From Montifringilla adamsi (taxonomy: Eukaryota; Chordata; Aves; Passeriformes; Passeridae), in contig JAGGNK010010337.1 in the NCBI GenBank assembly GCA_017590115.1, positions 4,105,679 through 4,169,678 of the forward strand: a stretch of 64,000 bases of DNA. The letters run 5' to 3'. Below, piece by piece: positions 36,263 to 47,700 of the stretch (position 1 is its first letter; each line of letters begins with the position of its first letter). A program made the position numbers and the translations under genes. The notes under the pieces were generated by a model. It worked only from the letters and a program-made list of their open reading frames with translations. It did not search any database and was not told where the DNA came from.

Positions 36263-37973
36263 GTATCTGGAGATGTTCCATTGCTCCTGAGAATCCAGAG
36301 GGTCAGTGTCCCCACTGTCATTGCAGACAGTGACTCAGAAGAAGTATTTCCTCCCTGGGAGCAGGCCTGTGACAGGGTATTTACTGCTGTAGACCTTCTC
36401 TGTGCCTGTGAACCACATGTCAGTACTGACATCACATTGCAGGACACTATAATACATCTCCTAGTAGTCTTCTGCATCTGAGCTGTGGTTTAGGGCCATG
36501 GTGTCTGGGACTCCTTCAGCCAGCTGCAGATCACTGGGTGGTCAGGGAAAGCTAAGAATTAATGAGCCATTTAAGTACTAGTTTATTCTGCTTGGCTCCC
36601 TCCCTCTGTCCTTTTCTGGGGCAACAATATTTCCTTTCCAAAGTCACTGTATATCTAGGAAAGTACTTCCTTCCTTGATTACTTCTACCCTGAGCAACCC
36701 GAGGGTATTGACTTGTACTGTGTAATTACCTTCTGATGAAAAAATAAGGCTGATACTTTTGAAAAGCATTCTCTGAAAGAAAGACAAGTACATAGGTCTG
36801 TAACCCCAGCAGATCATTACAGTAATAGGAGTCTCTCTAAGGACCCAAGCCAGCCTGCCTCCACTTGGCTGGCACAGACCCACTGGCAGTGAAAATGATG
36901 TCACCAGGTTGCTGAGGGGACAGACAGTGTTGTGTCAGTGCTGTTATGGGGATTTGCCTGTTGAAATAATGACAAGAAAAACAAGGTAGCATTGGGAGTG
37001 TCTGGAGCAATAACTGCTTCACCCTTTCCCTCCACAATTAACAGAGTAAACAAAGCCTCAGCAGTACCATCCTTATTCCTTGGCTCTGAGCCATGCTGCT
37101 CCAGGCTTGGCCCAGCTAACATGGAGGGAGTTGGGAAACACAATGAAGGAGTAGGAAAGTCTTTTTTGACTAGGGAGTCTTTCTTCACTTGAGTGAAAAC
37201 ATTTTGGATTGCTCCCGTGGCCTTTTTTGGTTGAAGGGTTGTATGATTGGAAGCATCTGTTTTTGTTTTTGTTTTTTTTTTTTAAAGGAAAAAAACCCAA
37301 CCTTCCTAACCCTAGTAGTAATGCAGAAATTGTGTGTAATTTCCATCAGCAGAAAAGTATCTCCTGTCAGTACCCCAAAGTGATGGAGTTTTCTCTATAC
37401 TGTACCTGTAGCTTGTGTGTTTATGTTGTAAAGAACATCTCTGCACTCCTCTTGAGGATAACATGAAAACAGATCAGAAACAAATCACTTGATGCTGTGG
37501 GTCAGGACTGGGAATGGTTCTTGTCCTCCCTCTCTTTGCCACACCACTGGTGGGGGTGGTGGGGAGCACTGGCCATGACAATGCAACTGTGAAGTTCTGC
37601 TTCCTGGCTTGGGCAGCAACAGAAACAATCCCCATCTTTGAGCACAACAGGGATGTCTGTGGCTACAGGAGCTACTTGTACAGAATCAGCCCAATAGAAG
37701 AATGTTTCAAGGACACCAGTGCTGGAGATTTCTTCAATCTGCAATGGCAATGCAGGCTTCATCCCCAGCAAAGTGCACACAGCTGGCATGGCCTGGTAGA
37801 TTCCACATAACCTCATGCTACAGTTCAGTAGTTTGATCATCTTGGAAGCTGAGGGAAAACAGCTGGTGTGATACAGATCAACTCATACAATTTAAATTGA
37901 GGAGTACCTTCTTACAGTGGGGCTTGTTTTGCAAGGTCCTGTGGAGCCTGAGCTCATGTAGTAGTCTAGGACT

Positions 37974-37996
37974 AAAAAAAAAAAAAAAAAAAAAAA
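37974..37996 (+). repeat. A23 homopolymer
   Basis: Twenty-three consecutive A residues, 170 bases downstream of the open frames at 37502-37840. It could be a plain microsatellite or a retrocopy tail. No AATAAA-type signal lies in the usual 10-30 bases before it, which weakens the retrocopy reading. Confidence 0.9.
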
Positions 37997-40900
37997 GAAA
38001 GCATATAAATTGCTGTTAGCATCTATAGAAATGAACTCAACATTCACATCAATATAAATTGTACCTCAGACAGGACAGTGTTGGGACCTCAAGCATTGTC
38101 TTTACAATCCAGGTCAACTCAAGGTTTAATCAAGAATGGTTTCTCTTCACCTAACTTGAACTGTAGTTGCATGCTTGAAAAATTCTGCTTCTCATGGTGA
38201 ATCATAGAGACTCCCCAATGTTTTATGGTTTGTTGAGCACCAATGCCCTGCCTGTGAAGGGCTGGGTTGTGCAGCTGACAAACCTGTGTGCAGAGAAGTC
38301 CCTCTATCACCACAGGGGGGCCTGTAAAAAGGCTTGCCATAAAAACACTGAGCAGTTATGCAGGACTCTGTGAACGTGAAGCTCTGCCTGAGTTTTCTCC
38401 AATAGCCAACCTGGAAACCGGAGTGACAGCTTGTGATAAATGCTAAAAGACAGCTCCAGGCTCCCAACCCCTGCAGCTGTATTTCACCAGATGCTCAAGA
38501 AAACACTAATTGCAGGATTGCTGCTCTGACAGGACACAACACAGAAGCTCACAGAAAAGATGTGCAAAGGCATGGCGCTGTCCCAGCACAAACCACCGTG
38601 TGGCTCTTCAGCCTCACAGTCAGATCAAACCTGGGCGGGCAGGAATAAAAGAAAAGAGAGAGAGAAAGAAATTTAAAAAATAAGAGAGTGAGAGACTGCA
38701 CAGAAAGGTAAAGCCATTCTTCAGCCTCTTGAGTCACGTCAGAGACTGTAAGAAGAACCCTTCAAGACTGTTTCAGCAGAAGGCATTCCATGTAAGAGTT
38801 AAAATGTTAGCTCTTCTCCCAGTAGTTGTGCAATCACAAGAAAAACATCAATGCAATCAACTGCTTTCTGATGAGCACCTACCCAGGACAATTTCAGGAG
38901 AGGTAGGTGGAACAGGAATATTTTAAAAAAATGTAAAAAATGTGCCAAAAAAAGTGTAGTTTACATGTAATACATGAATGAGAACAAAAGAAAGGAAAAG
39001 GCAGCTTTAGTGCCTCATTTGATGATTTTACTGTCCAAATTCTGTCCAGTACAAAACAAGCAGTTTTTGTATAATGTCTGTTTCTTACAGGACTTCTCAT
39101 ACTCTTCAGCACAGCACTTCATGTTGCCATGCCACACCACAGAAGTTTGTCTGAAGCCTACAGTCTCTCTGGGATTTTTTGTGTTTATTTGATGATACAG
39201 TAACAAAGCCATGCCCCATGGATGTCTTGTGCAATTCCAAAAAGTGGAGACTGAGAGGAGAAATGACCATTTTTCATATTGGTCACCTGGATGTTGCCTT
39301 CTGAGACTTCCTCAGTGAAACCTGGACGTCCTTCTGCTCTACTCATGAATCACCTATTTCTGCTGGCCTTACTGCTGCTGAGGACAGCCAGCACCATGCT
39401 TTGTCACCTGGGCGTATCTTAGACAAAAAAGCCTGAATTTTCTAATTAATAATTAAGCAAACAAGTTCTAAACAATAAAGACAAATGCTTTGCTACCTCA
39501 ATTAGTATGGTAGCTAGGGATTTCATGGCAGGTCATTCTCTTTCATATCTTCATTCTCAAGACATAATTGTGTACTTGAAGCATGACCTCTGCTAATATT
39601 ACTTCAGCTTTTGGTGCCAGAATGCTGAGTGCTCACTGAGGGCCTGAAAGGATTATAATCCTATCTCAGTAACACCACATATTTACAGCAAATGGCTGTT
39701 TCAAACATGATGGTTTGTTTACTGTAGCATCAACTGTCCTAACCCATACTCAGAATACTGAATCCACGTCAGGAATCAGAGAATCTTCCAACAGTGACCT
39801 CTGTAACCACATGTGAGGTGTGTTGTGAGAAGTCATGTGGTGGAAAAAACCAACTATTACACCATTATACTGACACAGTCATTCAGGGGACAGCTTAGCA
39901 AGGAGGACGGCAGAATTAAGTTTGGCTTAAGGATTGCACAACTTTGTGCTGGTCTCCATCTCCTCTCAGAACCTCTGAAAACTGAACAATACCCAGCCAA
40001 GCTGTGATGATAACTGCTTTTTTATAGTGCAAGATGAATCTGATAAAGCTTTACAAAATGTGGTATATGTTAAAAACAAAAGAAAGTAACAGCTTCCAGA
40101 TAGGAGTTCCAGCTAGATGGATACTGCAGGTCTTACCTGAAGGTGACATTGCTAGAATTCCTTCCTCTAACAATGCTGCTTCTCCCATACCAGCTTCACT
40201 CATGGCTTGAGTTCAAAAGCAGTATTTATCTGTAAGTGATACTAGAGATAGGGATCCTGGTACATTTTTTTCTGCTTTTTGGTGTCTTCAACTCATGTCT
40301 CTAATGTGTATCCTGACAGAGCATCTCCATGGCCTGGTTCCCTGCCAGGCTAAGCCAAGGCTGGAGTTGAAAAATCCACCACCTTCAGCAGTTCTGAAGG
40401 CTCTGTTACAGCAGGAGAGTCCACAGCTTGCAGATGTGAATAAAGAGCTGGTCTCATTTCAGGATGCTGAACCTGCAGGCTTTTGGGGTATAAAAAGAGC
40501 CTTAAGAAACACAGAGCAAATTCTGTCCAGCAAAGCAAAGTGGTTCCTAACATGACACATAATGGAGACACTGTTTAAAGGCTGGCCATTTAAGGAAAAA
40601 CCTCAAGCATTCTGGCACAGAATCATCTGGAATCTGCTGTGAGCACTGCCCACTACTCATTTTCCACATGTGCTTAGAAGAGGTGTTTAGCATTAAAGGC
40701 TTGCTTCTGTCTCTTCCTAGCTGGCTGGTGAGCTCTGCAGTACATTTCCTACAACCTGTTTTCTATGACTCTGAGTCCCTTGTGTCTCTTCTTGTTTAAT
40801 AAATCCCTCCTACAGTCCTGTGGGAAGTAGTCAGGTGCTGTGTGGACTGGGATTAGGGAATGTGCTCACTGACTTGCAAGATCCTATTAATGTTATTCAA

Positions 40901-41984
40901 TTTCATTTGCCAAAGATTACAGTACCCCTGATTATTAGTCATTTAAAAAAACACAGATTTTCTTTTTTTGCTCTTTAGCTCACTTTGCAGCAGCCTCCAT
41001 AATATATGAGAAGGACTGTTAAAAAAATCTGTATGTTTTCAATCAAAATAACAAGGAGTTGTATATCCAAATGCAAGTCCTGCTCTGAAATTCTCAGCTA
41101 AAATGCAACAACCTTCCCCCTGGCACCAAAAAAGTCATCCAGTGCAGCATGCCATAACAAACTTGATGCTAATGGCTTTTATACAAGGCTCTCACTTGAG
41201 CACAGGGGTCATAAGGAATACAGTCCATATGGACAGAGAGTATTCTCCTCTCCTAAGCCTAATGTGAGATAATGCAAGTCTTCAAATAGGAAAAGAATCA
41301 TAGCTCCAGGCTTTAAATTGGTTTTGTGTTGTCTTCTGATGTGAGGGACCCTGAGTGCTTTCCCATCTGAGTAACTATTTAACCTCAAGGCTTTCATCTG
41401 CTACATAGAATTCTCTGGTTTTTCAGTTATGCTGGCTTCCACACTTGGCCATTTTTTTTCTGAATTATGTGCAGCTACTAAGGCCCACTTCAGTATCTAT
41501 TACAGGATTCCATCAATAGTTTAGGATTTTTATTGATGGCATCTGACAATCTTTTGTTTGTAAAATGCTTTATTCATATAGAGAAAGAAGTCTCTGTAAC
41601 TGGCACAAAATAAAATCTGCCCATTTGAGCATTTCTGAGGCTACTGTAATCCTTTGGAGTTTGTGATATTGATCAGTTCAGAACTAGGCACAGATTCTAA
41701 AAATACTGTAGTAAATGTAAAATGTAAATTAAAAATGTAAGCAACTTTCATGAATCTCATGGGAGTTTTCTTTTAAAAGGGTTTATGAGCACAGTAACAT
41801 GTATGACAAATTATATTCTTTCTCATACATTAGGGCCTTTGGCAACCTCAATGTGAACCTAAAATAAGCTACCTACACCTCAGAACACCTTCATCACGTT
41901 GATCTCTGCTGTTTGCAGATACTTAATTCCCCCCAACTGGGAATCTCTCTGTCCTTGTTTTAATAGTTACATAGGGATCACTAA

Positions 41985-42369
41985 TTTAATTTTTTATTGC
42001 TTTTGGACTGAGATAAACCAAGAAGATGAAAAGGAGAAAGAGAGAGAGAAATATAACCCAAGAGATGGCTACAGTTGCTTATCATCCTCTGCCTGTCCCT
42101 GAGCAGTGACTGGCAGCCCCCAGCCAATTCTTCCCAGTTTATATACTGAGCATGATAGTCTATGATATAAGAATATCCCCATGGCCAGGTTGGGTCAGCT
42201 GTCCTGGCCATGCTCCCTCCCAGCTTGTTGTGCACCTGCTCACTGGCAGAGCATGGGAAACTGAGTAGTCCTTTAATATGAGAAAACACTATTTAGCTAC
42301 AAAATCCAAAAGAGTGTTGTACTAGCTACTAAGAATAAAATTAACTTTATCTCAGCAGAAACCAGGACA
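41985..42369 (-). mobile_element. Solo LTR of an endogenous retrovirus (second passerine family)
   Basis: On the minus strand the element opens with TGTCCTGGTTTCTGCTGAGA and the TTAATTTTATTC block. I recognise this as the start of a very common passerine LTR (consensus-like TGTCCTGGTTT). The plus strand holds the other known landmarks in antisense order: a CTGTCCCTGAGCAGTGACTG block, a TTTATATACTG block that would be a TATA region, and a TGGCAGAGC block. It is diverged, with small indels. No retroviral coding sequence adjoins. The left end is approximate. Confidence 0.75.
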
Positions 42370-43225
42370 ATACCACGAGTGATTGCAATTTAATTAATGT
42401 GAAATCCCAACATTTTGAATGAGACAGAGGAAAGAATCCAAGAAAGAACCAAAATATTAACAGAAAAAGAAGAGCAACAGTCTCGTTAGTCAGATGCTGC
42501 TGCTGATAGGAACACTCCCATGTGTTGCACAAGCTGTGTTAAGCATGGATCATACGGTTGCTATCTGATGGATACAACAAAATCAGCCACTTGTTCAAGT
42601 CAGTTCTGGTCTAATTCAGGAAAAAGCAGTCAAAATTAGACCCCCAACCCTTCACAAGTGCTGAATATTCTGGCCTCTCATTGATGCTTGTGGGTAACAA
42701 GCCACTCAAGCAACCTTTGTGAGACACTTCTCTGAGTCTCTACACAGAGGAAAATCAAACTAGCACAGAACAATTTATTGACTCCAAATTGTGTGCATGT
42801 GTTACATTTGTGTGTATAAAGAAATATATGTATAGCAGGAAGTCAAGGAGGGATAATTTGTCTGTTTAGATTTACTTATGATAACAACACTTTTCTAAAG
42901 ACTATTTTTTGTCACCTACTTCTCTTGGTAACTTTAAATGTTTAAACATTTCAATTATTGCACTTACTCTGAAAATGAGCTCTTTCTGCTGTTCATTACA
43001 AGAGTAGCTCAGAAACATCTTCCCTAATCCATAGGAAGTTTGGACAAAAAATGCAAAGTTTTAGGTACAAATTGCATATACTGCTTGAAGTTGGTGATTT
43101 TCTTTCTTAAATGTTTCAATAGCCCAGACTTGCTGTTTGCCTTGTATATCCTGTGATGCAATCTGGCCTTGGGAATAGGGACTAGAAAATTGCTGTCATT
43201 GGGGATCAAATATAGGAACAACAGG

Positions 43226-43312
43226 TCTCACAGGATAGTTTGAGCTGGGGCTTTTAAAGCCATCTAGTCCAATCCTCCTGCAATAAGCAGGGAGAGCTTC
43301 AACTAAATCAGG
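43226..43312 (-). mobile_element. CR1 LINE 3'-end fragment
   Basis: The plus strand reads TCTCACAGGATAGTTTGAGC, then CATCTAGTCCAATCCTCCTG and CAACTAAATCAGG, the reverse complement of an avian CR1 3' end. It is truncated after about 87 bases. A second copy begins 59 bases to the right in the same orientation. Confidence 0.85.
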
Positions 43313-43370
43313 TACCTGAACTGTAACTCCCAAGACAGTTCAGCAGTGTTTTCTAACTGAATTAGTTTTT

Positions 43371-43597
43371 CACAGAATGGTTTTGGTTGGAAGAAACCTT
43401 AAAGATCATCTCCTTCCAATCCTCTGCCATGAGCAGTGACATCTTTCACTAGACCAGGTTGTTCAGAGCCACATCCAACATTTTCTGGAACACTTCCAGG
43501 GATGGAGCAGCCACAGCTTCTCCGGACAACCTGTTCCAGTGCCTCACCACCCTCACAGTATGGCATTTCTTCCTAATGTTAATCCAAATGTACCCTT
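43371..43597 (-). mobile_element. CR1 LINE 3'-end fragment
   Basis: A clear reverse-complement CR1 3' UTR. It has CACAGAATGGTTTTGGTTGG, then CACTAGACCAGGTTGTTCAG, GGAACACTTCCAGGGATGGA, ACCTGTTCCAGTGCCTCACC and TTTCTTCCTAATGTTAATCC in order. The match ends near 43597, typical of 5' truncation. The sequence to the right is not CR1 as far as I can tell. Confidence 0.92.
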
Positions 43598-44427
43598 GAA
43601 GCCACTGCGCCTTTTCATATCACTCATTCCTCTGCAGACACAGTGAGTTTTCAGATTCAGCACAAAGGCTCCACTGTCTTTTCTCACCAAGGTTTTGGTT
43701 GTAATGCAATCACTGGCTTTCTCCAATGCCAAGTTTTCTTCCTCCATCTCCTCCAGGCTGTCCCTGATGTGACTTTGGGCCTTGGCTTTGCCTTGGAAGG
43801 GACCTTGATGCTTGCAGTGCGCTTGGTTCTTCACAGTGACACTGTGTGTAGCAAAAAGCTCGAGGACAAATTTGTCAATAATAGGAGAATCTGGAAAGAA
43901 CAGAAGACATCTGAAGGCTGCAGCTGCAAATATAACTTGACACTTATCCTGTATCTGTGAGTTCCCAGAAAAAGTCATCCAAAACTGGGGCACTCGTACA
44001 CTCCTTCATGTTTTTGCAATCAGAATTTCGTGTTTTGTGAAAGTCTTCAGGGACACTCAAAATTTTCTCTTATGCTTTGATTGATCCTGTTTTGATTCAG
44101 CTGATTTAGTTCTGTTTTTTATCCAGCGAATCACCTACCCTCCTTTAGTTGTTCACCTCAGCACAAAAAGAGGGAGCTCTGGGAAGCAGCAAATCCCAAA
44201 GTCCCTCACTTCCCCAGGACCTGGAGATTTGATTCCAGGCAGTTTCTCAGTTCATCTTTCTGCTGTTCTTCCCTAAAGTCCCACAGGGATATATACCTAA
44301 GATCATGGTAAAGATAATAAAACCAAAGTTAGTAAGAAAATGCTCCCTTATTTGTAGCAGAATAACATGGGGGCACGATAAGGATGCCTTGCACACGATA
44401 ATAAAACCCAAAACAAAACTAACAGGT

Positions 44428-44736
44428 TCTCAGTACCTGAAGGGAGCCTACAAGAGAGATGGGAGGAATTATTTACTAGGGCGTGGAGTGTCAGGACAAG
44501 GAATAAAGGCTTCAAAACGGAAAGGGAGTAGGTTTAGATTAGGTATTACAGAGAAATTCTTTATTGTGAGGGTGGTAAAGCACTGGAACAGGTTGCCCAG
44601 AGAAACTGTGGATGTCCCACCCTTGACAGTGTTCAAGGTCACAGGAAGGATAGGCTCTGAGCAACCTGGTCTAGTGAAAGATTGGAACTAGATGATTTTT
44701 AAGGTCCCTTCCAACCTGAGCCATTCTATGATTCTA
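44428..44736 (+). mobile_element. CR1 LINE 3'-end fragment
   Basis: Sense-orientation CR1. It starts in the CAGTACCTGAAGGGAGCCTA block, passes through GTAGGTTTAGATTAGGTATT, GAGGGTGGTAAAGCACTGGA and ACAGGTTGCCCAGAGAAACT, and ends in the characteristic CATTCTATGATTCTAAA tail. A 128-codon ORF (44305-44691) overlaps it and is an artefact of the repeat. Confidence 0.93.
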
Positions 44737-47700
44737 AACATATTTGTTGTTTTTTCTTTCTTTCTTTTTGTCACACAACGTGTAGTTTTAGAAACCACAA
44801 TTCTCTGTGATACTCAGGAAAACCAACCCTCCGCATACCAAAGCTTTGCTGTGGATGTATTTTCACTGCAGCACAGTCTGATAACCATTCAGTGCGGCAG
44901 ACACAGCAGCCGTACTCCTGTTTGTCCCGCCAGCGGTTTTACCCGGCTGCCCTGATCCAGCCGGCAGAAGAGGCTTTTTGGCACGCCGAGCGCCCATCTG
45001 GCGCCATCTGCCTGCCAAGAGCCGAGCGATACACACAGCTTCCTTCTAGTCATCGTTCCAGAAAAGGTGCTGGGATTGTTGCTCATCACATCAACGTTTG
45101 AAGCAAAGGCTCGGGCCGAAATTCTTGACTTAGCGACTTAAAAGCAGCCAGAACGACTGTTCCATTTTCTCCCCTCGGGGAACAAAGAAGCAGCAGGAAG
45201 AGGTTTTGCATGAGCACAGAGATAAGCCTGTAAAATGCTACTGGCCCAGGTGAGGAGCCCTGGTGAAGGACTGATTCTGCAGGCGTTGGGGTACACCTGA
45301 TAAAGAACAGGAAGGACACAGGGTGGCTATGTCCACTGGCAAGTCTGCCCCCCTGCTCCTCTCCCAGGTGGTCAGTGAGGAGTTTGTGGGTGGTTCCCTG
45401 CTTCACTACCCAAATCCTTTCCAAACCCATCACCCGACAAAAGGACTGAGGCAGGAAACAACACAGACTGCAACGAACAGAATTTCCAGCCATGTCCCTG
45501 AATCCTATGATCAGAGTTTCCTGCCCTAAGATGTCTAAGCTGTCAGGATTTCTGGCTCCTACTCAGGTAAAGCGATCCATGGACAAAATGAGTTCAGTAT
45601 TATGTGGATCTGTGCATCTGCCTAGATGAGCCATGTGGTATGTGCTGAAGGGTGTGCATTCGCATGCAGAGGATGCATTTACTGATTACTCTGAAAATCA
45701 GAAACCAGGAGAGGGAGAAAGGTGGGTGGTGAGAAGCCAACCTTGTGGGAAAGAGTGTGAGCCTGCAGGCTGAGAAAATGGGTTAGCAAATGTGAAATCA
45801 TCTTCACAGGAGACTGCAAAGGAAAATTTTGACAAAGCCGAGATCCAAAGCCAAAACTTACTAAGACTGAGACATGAGTAGTGTGGGAAGGATACGATCT
45901 GTTCTCGTCTGATCCGTCCATCTGCTTGTCCTTAGTTAGAAGCCCTTTATCAACACCATGCTAAGTCCCACTGGGGTTTTTCAGCCTTTCATTTTACTGA
46001 TCATCCCATGGGCATTTTACCTATTTGACTTCTTGAGCCATATTCCTCCCACCTTTGCATCATTCAGGACAGCACAGCTTGTCAGGATCCCCAGTTAAAA
46101 GTATGAACGTCACACTCTTTATGGCTGCAAATGTCAAAGAATCATAGAATATCTCAAGTGAAAAGGGATCTATAAGGATCATCAATTTCAGTTATCTGCT
46201 CCTTGCAGGACTGCCCAAAACTAAACCATATGACTAAACATCAACCAGACACTCCTTAAACTCTGACAGGTTTGGTACTGTATCTGTGGAAAAAATCACA
46301 GTGGAAGCATATGAACAAAAAAATGTTCAGAATTGTCAGCTGAGCACTTCAAACACCAAGAAGGTGTTGAACAGCAGGGAGATCTCCTAACAAAATGGGC
46401 AGATCACAGGATGAAAGTGGTTCAGTAAATAGGAAGAAATCCTGTAAAGAAAGGGGGATGGGAAAAAGTTGTTCCTAAGCAGTTTTTCCTCTCCTTTTTG
46501 CGTGTTCACTGAAGGGAATGCAGCTTTAGGAATCCAAAAGCAGAAGAGTGTCCCTTGGCAGTGCTCTGTTCTCACAGCTGGTACAGAGGAGCTGACACAC
46601 CAGCCAAACACTCTCTCTACTGCCTACAAAATATTTGTATCTGAACTCTGCTGGGCAAAGATGAATCAGTAACTAAGACACCAGACTACAGTTCCAGCGC
46701 GCACAGGAGTCAGAGGCAGCTCAGACACAGCTTCCAGGTCAGCTGTGCCACAGAAGTGGTTACTGTCACACAGGAATGACCAGGGATAGCCCCTGCCTGC
46801 ACTGTCCCTTCAGACCACCCTAGCCATGGTCCACAGACGGCACTCAGACACCAGGCCTGGTACCCATCCTGCAGGAGCCTGACACAGAAAATGCAGAACC
46901 AGCCTCACAGAGACATGCCAGGGGTGGGCACTAGGGCAGACCCATCCTCCATGTGAGAAAATCTGCCTGCCCTCACAGCTGAGCTTCTCTTGGCCCCTGA
47001 AGGTTGCTTCCTACCGTACCACCAAGAGAATGTTAAGCAGCTACTGAACTTGTGAAGGATGCACTGCTATCAATTTATCCTCCCCTATGTAGGTCATTTC
47101 AAAATGGTCTTAAAATGCTTTTAATAGAAAGCACCTGGGCATATTTCAAAGCTGGTCCACATCTAGCAGAAGTCATCACAAAGACTAACAGCCAATAAAA
47201 TTCACGGCCTAACTTGGAAATTCTCCTCCAGCCTGTGCTGAGAGCATGAAGCTAAACTTCCCAACTTTTCTTCCTGGTTTTCTTAACAGCTGTGTGTATT
47301 TCTGTAGAGATCACAGACTAAAGTTTACAGCATCAGTAATGCTACTGCAAAATTAATTCACAAAACAAATGTGATATTAAACATTTACCAGTCTCCTGTT
47401 GTGTTGCTGGTCTTCGGCAGACTGCAGTCAAGTCCAAGTCCCATGGGTCACTTTAAAGAACCAGGATAAGAATTCATTAGGGCAATTCTGACTAAAATAA
47501 AACATGCAATACATTTTACTAGTCTGGTTTAGCTGACAGGTGTAAGGACTTAAATGAAAGACTTATTGGTTTATGCTTTTATCACTTCATACACCAAAAA
47601 GTCCTTCACTATTACCTTCATACTATGAATAGAAGGTACAGACAAACAGCTTATTCCACGTTAAACAATAAAAAGACTACATATCAGTGTTATTTTACAA

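Larger units (their letters stand above)
31923..41984. other. Intergenic region, no gene recognised
   Basis: AT-leaning DNA with a few ancient SINE-like pieces (about 36190-36262; possibly 34554-34700), a T-rich tract at 37260-37297, an A23 run at 37974-37996, and a purine-rich stretch near 38640-38700. The longest open frame is 34835-35395 (+, 186 codons). It lacks any recognisable domain or codon bias and includes short hydrophobic and polar stretches without order. I treat it as chance. Confidence 0.6.
42370..44427. other. Intergenic region with CR1 fragments and one unexplained ORF
   Basis: Two CR1 3' ends in minus orientation lie at 43226-43312 and 43371-43597. Directly to their right a 146-codon minus-strand frame runs from 43993 to 43553. 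Its last 15-20 codons lie inside CR1. The rest is not recognised. No splice sites or conserved domain connect it to a known gene. Confidence 0.6.

Noticed and set aside
44305..44691. 128-codon plus ORF that looks protein-like (RVVKHWNRLPRETVD)
   Set aside because: It is translated CR1 3' sequence. The motif is a well-known spurious translation of this repeat.
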